A stretch of DNA of 64,000 nucleotides. Origin: Bathynomus jamesi. Taxonomy: Eukaryota; Arthropoda; Malacostraca; Isopoda; Cirolanidae. Below the pieces are notes generated by a model. That model saw only the letters and a program-made list of their open reading frames with translations. It was not told the origin of the DNA and made no database searches. The first letter of the stretch is position 1, and the number at the start of each line of letters is the position of its first letter. The position numbers were made by a program, and so were the translations under genes. Where the stretch lies: positions 629,501 to 693,500 of the forward strand of contig JAJOZX010000880.1 in assembly GCA_023014485.1 (NCBI GenBank). Direction: 5' to 3'. Positions 21,106 through 33,372 of the stretch are shown here, in pieces.

Positions 21106-24100
21106 CAGTGTTGGGCACTAAAGCATTAATCCAATAACAGTTAATTAACGAAGTTAACTTTTTTAACGGACTATTAACGAAAGTTAATTTCCATTTATAG
21201 TTATTGGACCAGTTAACTTCCGATAACTCGATATTTAGTCTGTTAAAGTCCGTTAACACGTTAACTGCGAGGAGTCATTCATGGAAGATCACCGCTCCGC
21301 GAATGAATTCAAACCACCATAACTTCAGTCTGCTTCCAGATCTCGCAAGGGGAGGTTGTGCGCTTTTTATTGAAGGTAAGAAGGTTCTTTTAACGTTAGT
21401 AAAAGTCCTATAATATTATATATATATTAATACGTATGGAGATACGTATGGTAAAATGTACGGTTGAGAAAAATTAATTTATAGTAATGACTAATGAATA
21501 AGTATTTTTACACTGCGTTAGTAAATCTCTAAAAAAGTATATATAGTATGTAAAATTTGAATAATAGTTTTTATTCACTGATTGTAATATTGTCATTGAA
21601 TTAAATAACAATTGCGTATATTACATAGACAAAATAATTCATGGACAAAGTATTTTTATTTTATAGACTAAATAATTCATAGATAAAATATTTTATAGAT
21701 AATTACAGAGAGAAAAATTACTTCTATTGAAAATTCACAGAAAAGGTTAAGTAAAATAAAATATTTTATATAACGTAATTATATATTATATTATAATTAA
21801 TATTATTTTGAATTAATTTTGCTATTTTGTTTGAATTAATATTTTATTAGTTTAGTTACATATTTTATACGATGATATTTTACTTTTTTTAGGTTCTTCT
21901 GTATTATCGTCAACTAGACAGCATTCAGTTCTCTCTTACCAAGCATTCTCTACAACTTTTAAACTTCAACCATGGAGCACCAAGAAGTTGTTCTCGATAT
22001 TGAGATCGCCTCTGTCTCAGGCACTTCTGAGTCTCAGTCTGACCAGAAGCCTTTCCAAAACCCGTGGCCCCACCTGGAGCGCTACTTCAAGCTTAGCCAT
22101 CAGGACAAGCACAACAAAATACTGTACTCTATTTTGAGTGCCAAAAATGCCTCCCAACCAAGAAAATTGTTAAAGGCCATGTCAGCAGCCTTAGTAATTT
22201 GAAGTCACACTTCAAGAGGGCCCACCCATCCTTAGCTATTCAGTTTGAGGAGGATATCAAGGCTGGCTCAGGCCATGGCAAGCGTCACTCCTCTGGCAGC
22301 AGCAGCAGCGTGCGCAGCTCTGGCAGCAGCAGCATGCGCAGCTCTGGCGCCACAACCCCCGAGCTACCCGCCAAGAAGGTCCGGCAGCCCACCATAGGCG
22401 AGGCCCTGGGCTTAGCCAGTTCTGGCACTGCAGTACGCCAGTTCACTGTTGACGAAAAGATAGTCCGTCTTTTCGTCAACAACATACTCCCGCTCCACGT
22501 GGTTGAGTCCGAGGAGTTTGTTGACCTGGTCAGGACCCTCAACCCAACAAAGGTCAGCATGTCCCACCACACCCTGGGCAGGTGCATTGATGACCAACAA
22601 TGGGCAGTCGAGGAGGCCGTCATCAACACTTTTGATGGGTTGACGTACTTGGCGACCACTGCCGACTGTTGGACTGCTCACAATAGGTAATTATCTTTAT
22701 CATTTATTTCTTTATAAATATTTATTGTACTAACTACATTTAATGAAGTTAGTACAATATCGAGTAAATAAGCATAAAATGATAAAGAAAATAAATTGTA
22801 TTCTTATGTGTTTCTTTGTTTTAGATCTTTCCTCGGCACGACAGGTCACTGGATTGACCCAACCACCAGGGCCAGGAAGCATGCTGTCCTCACCTGTACC
22901 CATCTGACTGGTCGCCACACTTATGATGTCACAACGAAGATCATGGTCCAGGTCCATGAGCGCTTCAACATTCAGGACAACCACCGACAATGGGTCCAAC
23001 TTCGTGAAGGCTTTCACCCAGTATGGTGACCAGGTGGAGCTGTTGCCTGACCTCGACCATGACAATGTTTAAAAACTACCTGAGGCCGACTCAGACAACG
23101 AGGATGACACGGCTGAGGGTGATGACGCCATCAACATTGTAACCCTCGGTGAACTCCTTGATGAGGAACATGAGCACCCCATTCTACCAGTCCACATGAG
23201 GTGTGTGGCTCACACCTTCAATCTGGTGGCCTCCGTGGACTTGGGTGCGAACCTCCTCAAGCAGATGGGCCCCGACGTCGCTGCCTTCAACGCCCTCAAC
23301 AAGAAAGCCCACGGCAAGGCTCACGCACTCTTCAATGCCCAGGGGAGGAGTCCTCAGATCGGCGACGCCATCGAGGAGGCACTGGGCAGGAGGCTGGTGG
23401 TTCCTGGCAAGACAAGGTGGAATGCCTTGTATGACTTCATCGTCGTCCTCAACAACATCCTGGCAGTGGCCAATACGAAGGCTGAGCTTAACAAGTTCCT
23501 TATACGCACAGAGAAACTCTCGCCCTTCAATGACCAGGAGATAGCCTTCCTGAAGGAGTGGGCCAAAGTCATGTCCCATGTGGCTATCGCCCTCAACACC
23601 ATCCAGGGGGAGAAGAACGCCTACCTTGGAACCCTCCTTCCCACAGTGGCCATTACCCTCATGAAGCTCAGGAGCATGAGCAGCAGCTTGGCCATCTGCA
23701 AGCCACTGGTCAACGCCCTGGTAGCAGCCATCACCACCCGGTTCAACCACTACCTGAATGACCGGGACTGCCAGCTGGCAGCTGCCTTCCACCCAAAGTT
23801 CCGGCTCCACTGGCTGCGCAGGTCCGACAGCGACCAAACTGTCTCTGTCAGGGCCGCCATGGAGGACGAGGTCGAGAGAGCACTGAGAACCGGAACATTG
23901 ACTGACAGCACCACCAGCTCTAGCGACAGCAGCATGCCTGATGACCTCTTCGCTGGGTGGATGGCGGTGGCTCAAGTACCAGTGTCAAGCAGAAGGTCAA
24001 GAGACTTGTCGACACTTGGCTGGACACTGATGAGAAGGTAGACATGGCCGACTGACTTCATGGGGGAGCAGATCTTCATCAACCTCTTCCTGAAGTACAA

Positions 24101-24668
24101 TACGCCAATTCCGTCCTCTGCCGCAGTGGAACGGCTCTTCTCTCTCGGCAAGGATATCCTGAGGCCCAAGAGGTCAAGACTGGCAGTTGGGCCTAACTTT
24201 GAGAAGTTGGTCTTTCTGAAGGGCAACCAGCACATTGTGTCATAGTCTTTAATAAATGTGCCTAAAATTTAATTTTACCTTTCAGTTCCCGCCATAATAA
24301 TTCTCTGGTAAATTAAAATTTAGTTAATGGGTTAGTGGTTACAAGGGTTTCAAAACATGTAATCAGTACATTTTTTATTAAAAATAAAAAAAAAGTTAAG
24401 CAAAAAAAGTTGCAAAACTTGATAAAAATAGTTAAATACCTATTTATTGTTGGATTTTGCATAAATAAACATTTTTCTATGGGTTTTAAAGCTTTTTCCT
24501 TGATTTTTTTTAAATGTTAGTAAAGAAATAGTCATCGTTAATGGATTATTGTTAACTTCCGTTAACTTTGTAGTAAAATTATTGGATTATCGTTATCGGA
24601 GTTAAAAATTGGTGTTAACGGATTATCGTTATTGAAGTTAACTTTTTGGTTAACGGTGCCTACCACTG
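21106..24668 (+). mobile_element. Full-length BED-finger hAT transposon
   Basis: Ends CAGTGTTGGGCACTAAAGC and, inverted, CAGTGGTAGGCACCGTTAAC. A perfect 8-bp duplication GGCATAGC lies at 21098-21105 and 24669-24676. GTTAAC-rich subterminal repeats are present at both ends. The gene inside has N-terminal BED finger, core and dimerisation domain on the plus strand with an intron. It is nested in the mariner. It is noticeably richer in G and C within the gene than its surroundings, consistent with a recent arrival. Confidence 0.95.
21972..24245 (+). pseudogene. BED-finger hAT transposase, frameshifted
   Basis: It starts at 21972 (MEHQEVVLDIEI). A frame change near 22115 restores a BED zinc finger: FECQKC, then LSNLKSHFKRAH (C-x2-C...H-x4-H). 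A Ser-rich linker follows at 22270-22350. The exon ends CACAATAG/GTAATT near 22687, the intron ends TTTTAG near 22824, and the spliced reading is TAHNRSFLGTTGHWIDP. A frame change near 22985 gives TTDNGSNFVKAF. From 23196 there is a 280-residue open stretch with MRCVAHTFNLVAS and CQLAAAFHPKFRLHW. The dimerisation domain ([20 protein letters not shown]) ends at 24245. A stop near 23070 and a frame change near 24010 are further lesions. Confidence 0.92.
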
Positions 24669-25044
24669 GGCATAGCCTATATCATCTGACATTTTTCAGA
24701 GACTAACAGATTATCCATAGGCTAAGGAAACTGCTACAAGTCTTAGAATAGTTGCCAGGTACAGCTATACACATTTAGGATTTAGGATATTAGTTTTTTT
24801 CACCACACCTCATTGTTCCCTCAGCCGTGGAAAAAGTATTTTATGCAGAGGTCTGAAATTTTTATGATGGCTTATCAATAGATTGAGGTAAAGTTATGTA
24901 AATTTTGGAAGTGTGAACTGCATATTTTTGAAGTTATTGATGTTCAAATCTCAAGACATTTTTTTTTGGGCCACCCAATATATAACAATTTTAAATATAC
25001 ATCTAAAGATAGATAGTGTTTTGTCATTATATAAATCATTTGTA

Positions 25045-25190
25045 TGCCTCATTTAGGATATGTTGTACAGATTTGGTCACCCTATATTATTAGTAAGGAT
25101 ATATATAGAAATGGTTAAAAAGAGTTAACTGCCACACAACAGCACTTATCCCAACTTTACATGGTAAACCACAGAGAGAGAATTTGTAAT
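25045..25190 (+). pseudogene. Possible CR1-like reverse transcriptase scrap
   Basis: The plus strand reads LGYVVQIWSPYIISKDI, resembling the conserved region just after the RT catalytic core in CR1 elements. Nothing else of the element is recognisable. Short match, so uncertain. Confidence 0.4.
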
Positions 25191-25708
25191 GCTTAAAACT
25201 CAGCATTTGAAGGCAAATTAATTTGAGTGTTCAAAATTTTAAATAGATTTGACGGAGTAAAATATGAACTTTTGCAACCTCAATGATTGGAATAGTAGAA
25301 GAAACAATAGTTTTAAAATTAGGAGCAAAAGATTTGAGACTAACACCGCAAGGGGCTTTTTCACCTACAAGATAATCAACAGGTGGAATAACCTTCCTGG
25401 CAGGAGTTGTGACAAGCACTACAGTAAATATGCTTAACAGATTCAATAGGTATTTTAGTAGCATAAATTTGCGATAGAGGGTAGGTAAATTGGAATGCAT
25501 TTTTATTTATTATAGAGTGCAGCCCAATTTTCCTTTCATTTTAAATGGTGTAAAAGGTGCTGATTGGTTTGGTTGCAGAACACACAGGTTTCAAATGATA
25601 TACCATTGGTAGAGATGGAAAACTCGATAGGAATTCTCAAGAGTTAAAACTTCAAGATATCTAATTAAGTTTAAAAGATGGTTACTTTTTAAGTACATAG
25701 TGTTTATG
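25191..25708. other. Unassigned sequence with one open frame
   Basis: A minus-strand open frame of 89 codons (25500-25231) has no domain I recognise and no supporting start context. Codon pattern and neighbourhood suggest unclassified repeat sequence. Confidence 0.3.
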
Positions 25709-25968
25709 GATACGAGTAGCACAGCGGGAGGAGATAAGTAATAAAATCAGCATAATGCATTCTCTGTTTGAAAAGACAACTTATTCTGCCCTTTATCACC
25801 TCCAATTGGTAGATATCCCATTTTGTGACTAGAAACACTGTTTCATCACAAAATGAAATATCTGCCAATTGGAGGTAATAAAGGGCAGAATAAGTTGTCT
25901 TTTCAAACAGAGAATGCATTATGCTGATTTTATTACTTGTCCCCTTCTGCTGCTGCACTACTCGTATC
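25709..25968. repeat. 260-bp fold-back (palindromic) element
   Basis: Outer left arm GATACGAGTAGCACAGCGGG pairs with the reverse complement of the right end CTACTCGTATC. Inner arms (GCATAATGCATTCTCTG and CAGAGAATGCATTATGC) are almost perfect for about 100 bp, with a centre of about 15 bp. It has the size and structure of a fold-back miniature element. Confidence 0.92.
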
Positions 25969-26379
25969 AAAAGTTATATCCCTTTAAATAAAGATGTAGT
26001 AGATGATGTTAAGCCTGGTCTGGTTACAGAGCAGTGGATGGATGCATTTGATGGAAGTCAAAACCTCCAAATAGACATTTCCATTTTCAGTGATGCTACT
26101 TGGGTAGCTACATAGTATAGGATTGTTACTACCTTTTAGGAAAATTGTGGCACATTTAACTTAGCTTCATAGAGATTTTGTTTTTAGATTTATACAGTAG
26201 TAGTGATGTTCTCTTTAGCAATAAATAGCTATAGTAGCAGGCACTGCTCTAGTCTGGTGTCAGACCACTCAGAATTCTCAAAAGATGGGAAGCATGATGG
26301 AAATTCTTGAGAGTCAAAACCTCTGAATAGACATGCTGAACTTCAGTTAAGCTACTTAGCTGGAGTAGGTGTTTTTGTA
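25969..26379. other. No gene seen
   Basis: Contains a diverged duplicated phrase (GGAATTCTCAAGAGTTAAAA near 25630 and AAATTCTTGAGAGTCAAAAC near 26310), which suggests an unclassified repeat. No coding signal. Confidence 0.35.
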
Positions 26380-28560
26380 ATTTAAGAATTTTTTATATTT
26401 GTAACTGGGGTAACTACTTTTGTATCATTTGTAAATTTAGAAACTTTACTACCTACTCCCTTCTCTAAATCATTTAGATATAAAATGAAGAGTAATGGAA
26501 CTAACACTGATCCCTGTGGTAACCCCACTTTTCACTTTCTGCCACCCTAATTCATGACAACTTAAAATTACTTTGTTCTCTGTCTTCTAACCATTTTTCT
26601 AACCAATTTATAACCAACCCTGGTCTCCCACAAGATTTTAATTTATAAAGAAGTCTCCTATGTGAAACCTTGTCAAAGCCTTAATAAAATCCAAATAAAA
26701 AATATCTGTATCACTTCCATTATTTACCAGTTCAGTTACAAACTCTAAAAAGTTTAAAAGATTAGACAAACAAAACCTTCCTGATCTAAATCTATGTTAG
26801 GAACTTCAAATAAGATTCAAATATCCCAAATGGTCTTGAATATCATTCTTTAGAATTCTTTCTATTATCTTTCCTATGAAAGATGTTAAACTAACAGGCT
26901 GATAATTTCCTGCCTCTCTTTTATTAGGCTACCCTTTTTTATAAATAGATACATTTGCTTTTTTCCATTCATTACATTACATTTACATTATATTTCATTT
27001 GGAAAACAAAGCACTGGGGCCTATCAAGGTTATCCAGGTCATGGGCTATATTTTATAATAAAATCTTCCAAAATGTCAACCTCAAGTCAGCTGGATGGAA
27101 CCTCTGCAAAATTAATAGATCTAGCAAACAAAATAGTTGTGCCTCAGATAAGCTATCCTCCCCTTCTCCGAGAATCCTACTATATATAATCAGTTCCAGC
27201 AGCATTATTTACCTTCAATGTTTGAATCACTTCCCTAGCATCAACCTTCCTCATTTGAATCTTATCAAGAATACCTGAGTTTACAGAATCTAAAGAATTA
27301 AAATTAAAGTTATTCAAGTTATTCAAATTTTCTTCAGTAAAAATAGAGCTAAAATCATTAAAAACACCAACAACATCCTGATCATTTTCAAATATCTTGC
27401 CATCATGTATGGTTGATGGCCATAATATCCCACTGAAAAAATGTTCTAAGGCAGGTTGATAATGGCCCACAATAGGTGGAAAACAGCCACATATTATATT
27501 CAATAATAATTGCAATATTGCAAATAAGATAGGGTCCTAACCTAACCAAACTAGTACCCATGAGGTAATATAGTTGGTTTTATACAATTTAAAAATGACT
27601 ACGTACATGATCAATTAACATTTTCATATATACTCATTCTTCAGTTGGTTTTATCTTTATCTGGTGGGTAACTTTGTAATTGGGACATTATGGTAGCCCT
27701 TCCCATCAAGTTCTATTGGGCCAATCCTATCATGCTTCTTCTTCTTATATTTATAAAAACTAAAATATTTCTTTGGATCTTTATTGCTATTTCTAGCTAG
27801 ATTCATTTCAATATGCCTTTTGCTATTCCTAATCAAATTAGTTAGCTTATTTCTTAACTGCCTATAATTATTAAAGTCCAAAAAACTATTACTGCTTTTA
27901 AATTCCCAGAATGACCTTTTCTTATTTTTAATCATTTTAGCTATTTCCCTATTCCACCATAAAGGTTTCCTAATCTTCTTGTTCCTAATAGTTCTGAAAG
28001 GAATACACCTACATTGACTGTCCTCTAAAATTTCTTTGAATCTAGACCACATCTCAATAGCATTTTCATTGGCAAATTCATTATACTGAGGCCTAACAAC
28101 TTCCTAAATTTACTAAAGTCACCCTTTAGGAAGCAAGGAACTAGATGGTTATTATTGACTAGATCCCTATTTAATTCTATCTTAAAACACATGACCAAAT
28201 GGTTACTATTCCCTAATGATTCTCCTACTGCAAGTTTCATAACCTCATAATCATTAGATAGAACCAAATCTAAGATGGTTTCATCCCTAGTTGTTTTGTT
28301 TACAAATTGTATTGGAAAGCTATCATTTCAATACTCACTGAAGAAGTTACCTTCCCTATTTACTTCTAAAAGGCTCCAGTCTCTATGAAATACATTGAAA
28401 TCTCCCATAATTAATGTTCTAGCACTACAACCTTTGTTTACTTCCTGAACCATACTATCAACAACTTCCTATGTTCAGTTTGGTCTGTAAAATGCACCCA
28501 TCTGAATCTTTTGGCCTGAAACACAAATATAAACCCAAATTGACTACCTTCTTGTCTAAT
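26380..28560 (-). pseudogene. CR1-like retrotransposon remnant: endonuclease and RT
   Basis: Minus-strand order: endonuclease GDFNVFHRDWS near 28410, then DLVLSNDYEVMKLAVGESLG near 28265, with Asn where the catalytic SDH has Asp. The linker follows at 28052-27657 (KPLWWNREIAKMIKNKKRSF). The region before the RT is at 27515-27180 and ends VNNAAGTDYI. RT blocks lie at 26960-26400 (NYQPVSLTSFIGKIIERIL, FYLDFIKAFDKVSH, then KFTNDTK for the usual FADD box). Both active-site Asp codons of that box are affected. Internal deletion and many stops. 5' truncated near 28560. Confidence 0.88.
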
Positions 28561-28573
28561 TTAATATAGTCAT

Positions 28574-29111
28574 TAGTCATCCTTCATTTCGCATCAAGGA
28601 TGTGTTCCTAAACACCAAGACGTAAAATTAAAATAATTTTCCCATTGAAAACAATGTAATAATTAAGGATGCATTCTTGGATATAGATGCCATTCACCTT
28701 TTTTCAAATCTTCCAAGTACTTCCAGCTTCATACTGAAAGGAATAGACTTCCTCATCTTCTTCTGGTACCTATTCCAATGAACTTTTATTCCAGCCATTG
28801 TTCTTTACTGTAACAAAGAATGCAGCAGTGATGAGAGAGACCTTTACTGGATGGAAGATGGGTGAATACTGAGTGAATGCTGTCCCAGACACACTTTTAT
28901 ACTCAGCAAGCAAGAAAGGCTGAGTCATGACCCAGGTGTGTGGGTACATTCTCGAAGCTTTGCCACATGAGCGAAATTCAGGTAGTTGAGGGCAAGATAA
29001 AATGACAAATTCAAGACATTAGATGATACAAACCAAAAATATTTGCTAAGTCAGTGGCAACTTAAAAATGAAAAGATTCAAACCAGGCTGACGCAAAATG
29101 AGGGATGACTG
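28574..29111. mobile_element. Tigger-type miniature element
   Basis: The left end reads TAGTCATCCTTCATTTCGCA and the right end inverted reads CAGTCATCCCTCATTTTGCG. The interior is non-coding. About 538 bp. Ends of this style (CAGTCATCCCTC) are typical of pogo/Tigger-derived miniatures. TA duplication is clear only on the right. Confidence 0.75.
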
Positions 29112-29113
29112 TA

Positions 29114-30196
29114 CTATCATTATGAACTGAAGTTAAATCATCCTGAATGTATATGACTAAACCACCCCTTTGCCTGTCCATTCTCTGATAAATATAAATT
29201 GTACAGTGATCCCCCAACCAGCATGAGGGTTCCATTTCAGTAGTGGAAAGTTACCAAACATTCAGCCTACCTAAATCTCTTTTGCATTGTTATACTGTTA
29301 TATCTTCAATAGTAGTGCAGTTCATTATTACCTCATCTGCTGTTGGTAAATGGGGAACTCATATTAGGACAAATGTACAAGATTTTGATCATTATAAAAT
29401 ACAGCTTTTAATGTACCCAATCTAGTACATTTGCACTAACATCAGTTCCCCCATTAGCTACATACATGCAAGACATTAGATTCATATTGCTCTAAATATA
29501 CAGAGATAGAGAAGTATGTGCATGATAAATACAAATGTACAAAAAATTTAGAAAGCTTCTGGAACAAACGTGGTGTCAACAGCTGTAGGCATCATAAATC
29601 ACTTGTAGGTATGGTTTCTTTAACATTCAACTCGATTCCGTATTCCGTAAATTATTTCATTTTTCTAATTTAGTTTTTAATTTACTATATGTCTGGTGTC
29701 TACTTAAGCTCATGTGAGTTACTGTATTTCCTATCTGATTTAGCCATGTGGTTCATGAATAAAGTCAAATAAATTAATTCCGTAATTATACTAGTATCAT
29801 TTCTCCCTTTTAATGTATCTTCATGTTATATAGTTCCAATTCTTAAACATGAGGTTCCTAAATAGATTTAATTATACCTGACATCTGTGTCAACTGTCTC
29901 AAGGTGACAGAGGTTAAACATGAACAGCTCACTTTGAGAATCAGACTTTATCATGAGTAATATTCTAATTTCCAAGTATTTTGTAGTAGTATCAGTATTG
30001 GCAAAGTATTGGCCTATTCAGTATTGGAGTATCAGTATCGGTGCTAAAATGGGTATTGGTATATCACTAATGAAAACACCTCAACCTCTCAGTTTTAACT
30101 GGTTCACTACTTTTGGCTAGATAGCCAATTGGCATATTCCTGTCATAATCAGTGGCATCATTTCAGATTTTTCTTAGGGAGGACAAGAACTTGATA
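29114..30196. other. No gene seen
   Basis: About 1.1 kb without coding signal. A phrase near 29201 (CAGTGATCCCCCAACCAGCA) looks like a single Tigger-type end, but no inverted partner was found. Confidence 0.4.
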
Positions 30197-30198
30197 TA

Positions 30199-30632
30199 CA
30201 GTCAACCCTCGTTATAATGGACTAATAGGGGGGAAAAGGTGTCCGTTATAGCTGATTGTCCGATATAACTGACGGTACTGGTAACCTACGGTATACGTAT
30301 ACGATACGGTAATGGAGATACTATATACAGTACTGTGCACTGTCTGCTGAACATGATACATGATAAATGATACAGAAAATAATGAAATATAATAAAAATA
30401 TAAAAGTTAGCTTGTCCTTGGCCTTACGAATGTCAGAAACAGTTTGCTTTTTCACGCCATACTCCACGCACACCTTGGCCACCGAAGCACCCGCCTCTAA
30501 CTTCTTGATTAATTCCAGCTTCTGGGTCACCAACAGGGTCACACGCTTCTTCTTTTCCTGGTTAACGTCGCCAGTGGTGTGTCCGGTTTATCCGATATCC
30601 GTTCTAACGGGGTCCGTTATAGCGAGGATTGA

Positions 30633-30635
<3 letters not shown>
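30199..30635 (-). mobile_element. Internally deleted Tigger element (437 bp)
   Basis: Left end CAGTCAACCCTCGTTATAAT, right end inverted CAGTCAATCCTCGCTATAAC, TA on both sides. The terminal repeats repeat the phrase GTCCGTTATA. It retains only the start of a minus-strand transposase gene. It is followed by a (TA)n run. Confidence 0.95.
30405..30565 (-). pseudogene. Tigger transposase N-terminal HTH fragment
   Basis: The minus strand reads KKKRVTLLVTQKLELIKKLE, then GASVAKVCVEYGVKKQTVSD and IRKAKDKL: a basic start and a CENP-B/pogo-type helix-turn-helix. It stops being recognisable after KDKL, where the internal deletion begins. It is a different family from the Tigger at 3690-4223. Confidence 0.88.
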
Positions 30636-30663
<28 letters not shown>

Positions 30664-30830
30664 AGAGAGCATTTTTTAGCCTAGTGAGTGGGTGACATGA
30701 ATGTCACCCAGTGAAGAAAATTTGTCGCCTAGTAAAAGAAATTTTAGGGTACTGGGCAACAAGGAATTTTAAAAATTTGTAAAAATAGAATTGTCTTAGA
30801 AGCCATATAAATCCATATACATGCACATTA

Positions 30831-31417
30831 GGGTGGATCGATTTTACATTTTTTTCGATTTCCATATTCTAATAGAGACAAAAACTTGCGCATGCATGAG
30901 AAAATAGCCTCTGCAAAATCTTAGCTTAATATTAAAGGTAATCATCTTCTGCCCCCAGCAGAGCGATGAAAATCATATTTTAGTAGTCAAAAAATATTTT
31001 AAACCCTAGCCTAGAGTCATAAAATTTTGCGTGTGTGTTATTTCATGCCTAAGCAACGATATAAATGCTATGGGAAATATATAAATGCATTATTTAAGAC
31101 AAAGAGCCGATCTGAAAATATGTATATTATACATATTTTCAGATTGGCTTTTTGTCTTAAATAATGCATTTATATATTTCCCATAACATTTATATCGTTG
31201 CTTAGGCATGAAATAACACACGCAAAATTTTATGACTCTAGGCTAGGGTTTAAAATACGTTTTTGACTACTAAAATATGATTTTCATCGCTCTGCCGGGG
31301 GCAGAAGATGATTACCTATTAAGCTAAGATTTTGCAGAGGCTATTTTCTCATGCATGCGCAAGTTTTTGTCTCTATTAGAATATGGAAATAAAAAAAAAT
31401 GTAAAATCGATCCACCC
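30831..31417. repeat. 587-bp near-perfect palindrome (fold-back element)
   Basis: The left end GGGTGGATCGATTTTACAT mirrors the right end ATGTAAAATCGATCCACCC. The arms are about 290 bp with very few mismatches, meeting at 31111-31143 around a centre of about 5 bp. TA flanks both sides. No coding content. Probably a fold-back miniature DNA element that could fold into one long hairpin. Confidence 0.97.
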
Positions 31418-31571
31418 TAATACACATATGCCACAATTAGAACTGTTTATCCTAAATGTAAATATGAAATTTACATTGAATATTTATATATAGATAATGC
31501 TAGTGTTATTTCAGACCACACGGGGATGGTGGCCTGATTAAGGAAAATCTAGATCCATAGTATCCTTATTC

Positions 31572-32049
31572 CAGGGGTGTGCTGGGACTGGTTCAGTCGA
31601 GTTCACCAAAACCAGTTGTTAAATTTTGATTGTATCACCAAACCATTTGTTTGTTTTTAACATATTTAACAGTCAGTAGAAAGTTATTTATATCTTTTTT
31701 TTTCATTTTTTCAGGATTTTATAGAAAAATATAGGTAGTATCACAAGCAGTGGTCATTTCAATATTTATTTATTTTTTGATGAAAATTAGTTTATTTTTA
31801 GATAATTAGTATGTCATTAGTGAGTATAAAAAATATGTTAAATAATTTCTGCCAAAATGTTACAAAATGCTGTTTGGAAAAGCTAAAATGCGTTGGCTTC
31901 CAGGGCTCTGCCCTGGACCCCACTGAAGAAGCTACCACTCACCCCCAGATCCCCTACCTTAATGACTTGTGCTAGTGACACTCGCCAATTTACACCCTAG
32001 CTGTATCAGAACCGGTTGTTTAGAAATTGACAGCAGTAGCACACCCCCA
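31572..32049. mobile_element. hAT-type miniature element
   Basis: Starts CAGGGGTGTGCTGGGACTGG. The inverted right end reads TGGGGGTGTGCTACTGC. Flanks CCTTATTC (31564-31571) and CCTTAATC (32050-32057) differ at one of eight positions. The interior includes the phrase ACCAGTTGTT and its inverted counterpart AACCGGTTGTT. Non-coding. Confidence 0.75.
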
Positions 32050-32057
32050 CCTTAATC

Positions 32058-32380
32058 CACACCCCCACTTCCCGATCTGCCTTTGTTACCCAATGGGAAA
32101 AGCTTAAAAAATGCTCTTATATATATATATATATATATACCCAGGTTTTTTTTTTTTTTCCATAGGGCCAGCTGGTGAAGCTTCACCACCTGAACATGAG
32201 CCTTCACCCCACCCCCTGAAATTTTAGCCAAATACAGGTTTTCAAACACTACTGGTAAAATGAGTTAAAAATGAAAAAAAAATGAAAAAGATTAAAAACT
32301 CTCCATATTAATGGTGACCAAGAATGTTACATGCATTTTTTAATAAACTTTAGCGGTTTGCCTAATTCTATAAAATTTAT
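32058..32380. other. No gene seen
   Basis: Contains a (TA)n run near 32118-32140, a T run, and sequence where the inverted duplication stops. No coding signal. Confidence 0.4.
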
Positions 32381-33302
32381 TGGTGACAGTATAAGGGTGA
32401 GCAAGCAGAGCTTCTAATTGTGTAACCTCCCTCCATTGAATTTCAGTTAGTGAAACATTGGGATTATCAATGTCTTCTAGGAAGGGTTTTAGATCAAGCA
32501 AATGCTTACTCATCATATATGTGCTCCCCCAGCGTGTCGCTTGGTCCAAAATAGCTCCCTTTCCTGCACATCTCTGGATAATAGCATCAATTTTAGAGGT
32601 CCTGGCTGCAGTGGCTACTTGCCTCAACTTGCCTATCAGAGTAGCTGCATGGCGATCTTTCAATCCATCTCTTATTGCTAGCTGCAATGTATGTACAACA
32701 CAACACATATGTTGGATTAGAAAGAGCTTAGATGCTTCTTCAACAATATCATCGCTCTGTTCTGTTTGTGCTGTTTGAGAATCAGTTTCAGGAATGTCAT
32801 CTTCATTACCCACTTTTTCTTCATCAACTTTATTCAGCTTTTCTATCGTGCTTAGCATGTTTGAAGCATTATCTGTGACAATACATAGAATCTGCTCTTT
32901 CTTAATTACGAAGTCTTGTAAAACTTCCTCCACTAACTTCTGAAGATAGTCGCTGTCATGATGCGCCTCGGTGTCCTTTACTCCCAATGTCCGAGTTACC
33001 ATTTTATTGTTTTCATCAACAAATCTAGCATTGATGGCAAAATAGTTAACTCTATGACGCGTGGCTGCATCCATTTTAATAAACATGAAGCGTCCCTTAA
33101 GAGTTCTTAGAAGTTCTTCCTTTTTATTTGTGGCTTCTTCAACTATAATTTTTCTGATACTTTGTCTTTCCAGAGAAACTCCAAGTTTCTTGGCCATTTC
33201 TCCATTTAGGCCTAGAAAGGCTGGTTGTGAAAATAAAGATAAGGCTACACCATTTCTTACCACCAGTTTGATGATGTGCGTCTTGAACTTTTCTGTGGTC
33301 AT
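32381..33302 (-). pseudogene. hAT transposase core, left-arm copy
   Basis: The minus-strand frame from 33302 has SQPAFLGLNGEMAKKLGVSL, FMFIKMDAATRHRVNYFAI, QILCIVTDNASNMLS, an acidic linker, and HMCCVVHTLQLAIRDGLKD. It is uninterrupted up to the duplication edge near 32381, after which about 13 unrelated codons follow. It is better preserved than the right-arm copy, which has a one-base deletion and a stop in the same interval. The 5' side is cut by copy B at 33372. Confidence 0.92.
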
Positions 33303-33372
33303 TGTTAAGGTAACTTTGTCTGTAGTAAAGAATCTTGTAAGTGGTGCTTGTCATTCAGTAGATTTCTGATCT

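Larger units (their letters stand above)
19708..24978 (-). mobile_element. Mariner-type transposon (DD37D-like) hosting a hAT
   Basis: Long terminal inverted repeats (19708-19891 and 24793-24978, about 185 bp) share GGGTGGCC, GATTTGAACATCAATAACTT (inverted on the right) and a stretch ending GAACAATGAGGT. TA flanks both ends. Removing the nested hAT (21106-24668) plus its duplication leaves about 1.7 kb, normal for mariner. It carries one minus-strand transposase pseudogene. Confidence 0.92.

Noticed and set aside
23184..23975. 263-codon minus-strand open frame
   Set aside because: Exact shadow of the hAT transposase on the plus strand, kept open by the high GC content of that gene.
25231..25500. 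89-codon minus-strand protein
   Set aside because: No domain, no homologous copy in the window and surrounded by repeat debris.
29201..29240. Tigger-type miniature starting CAGTGATCCCCC
   Set aside because: Only one end visible; no inverted partner within a kilobase.
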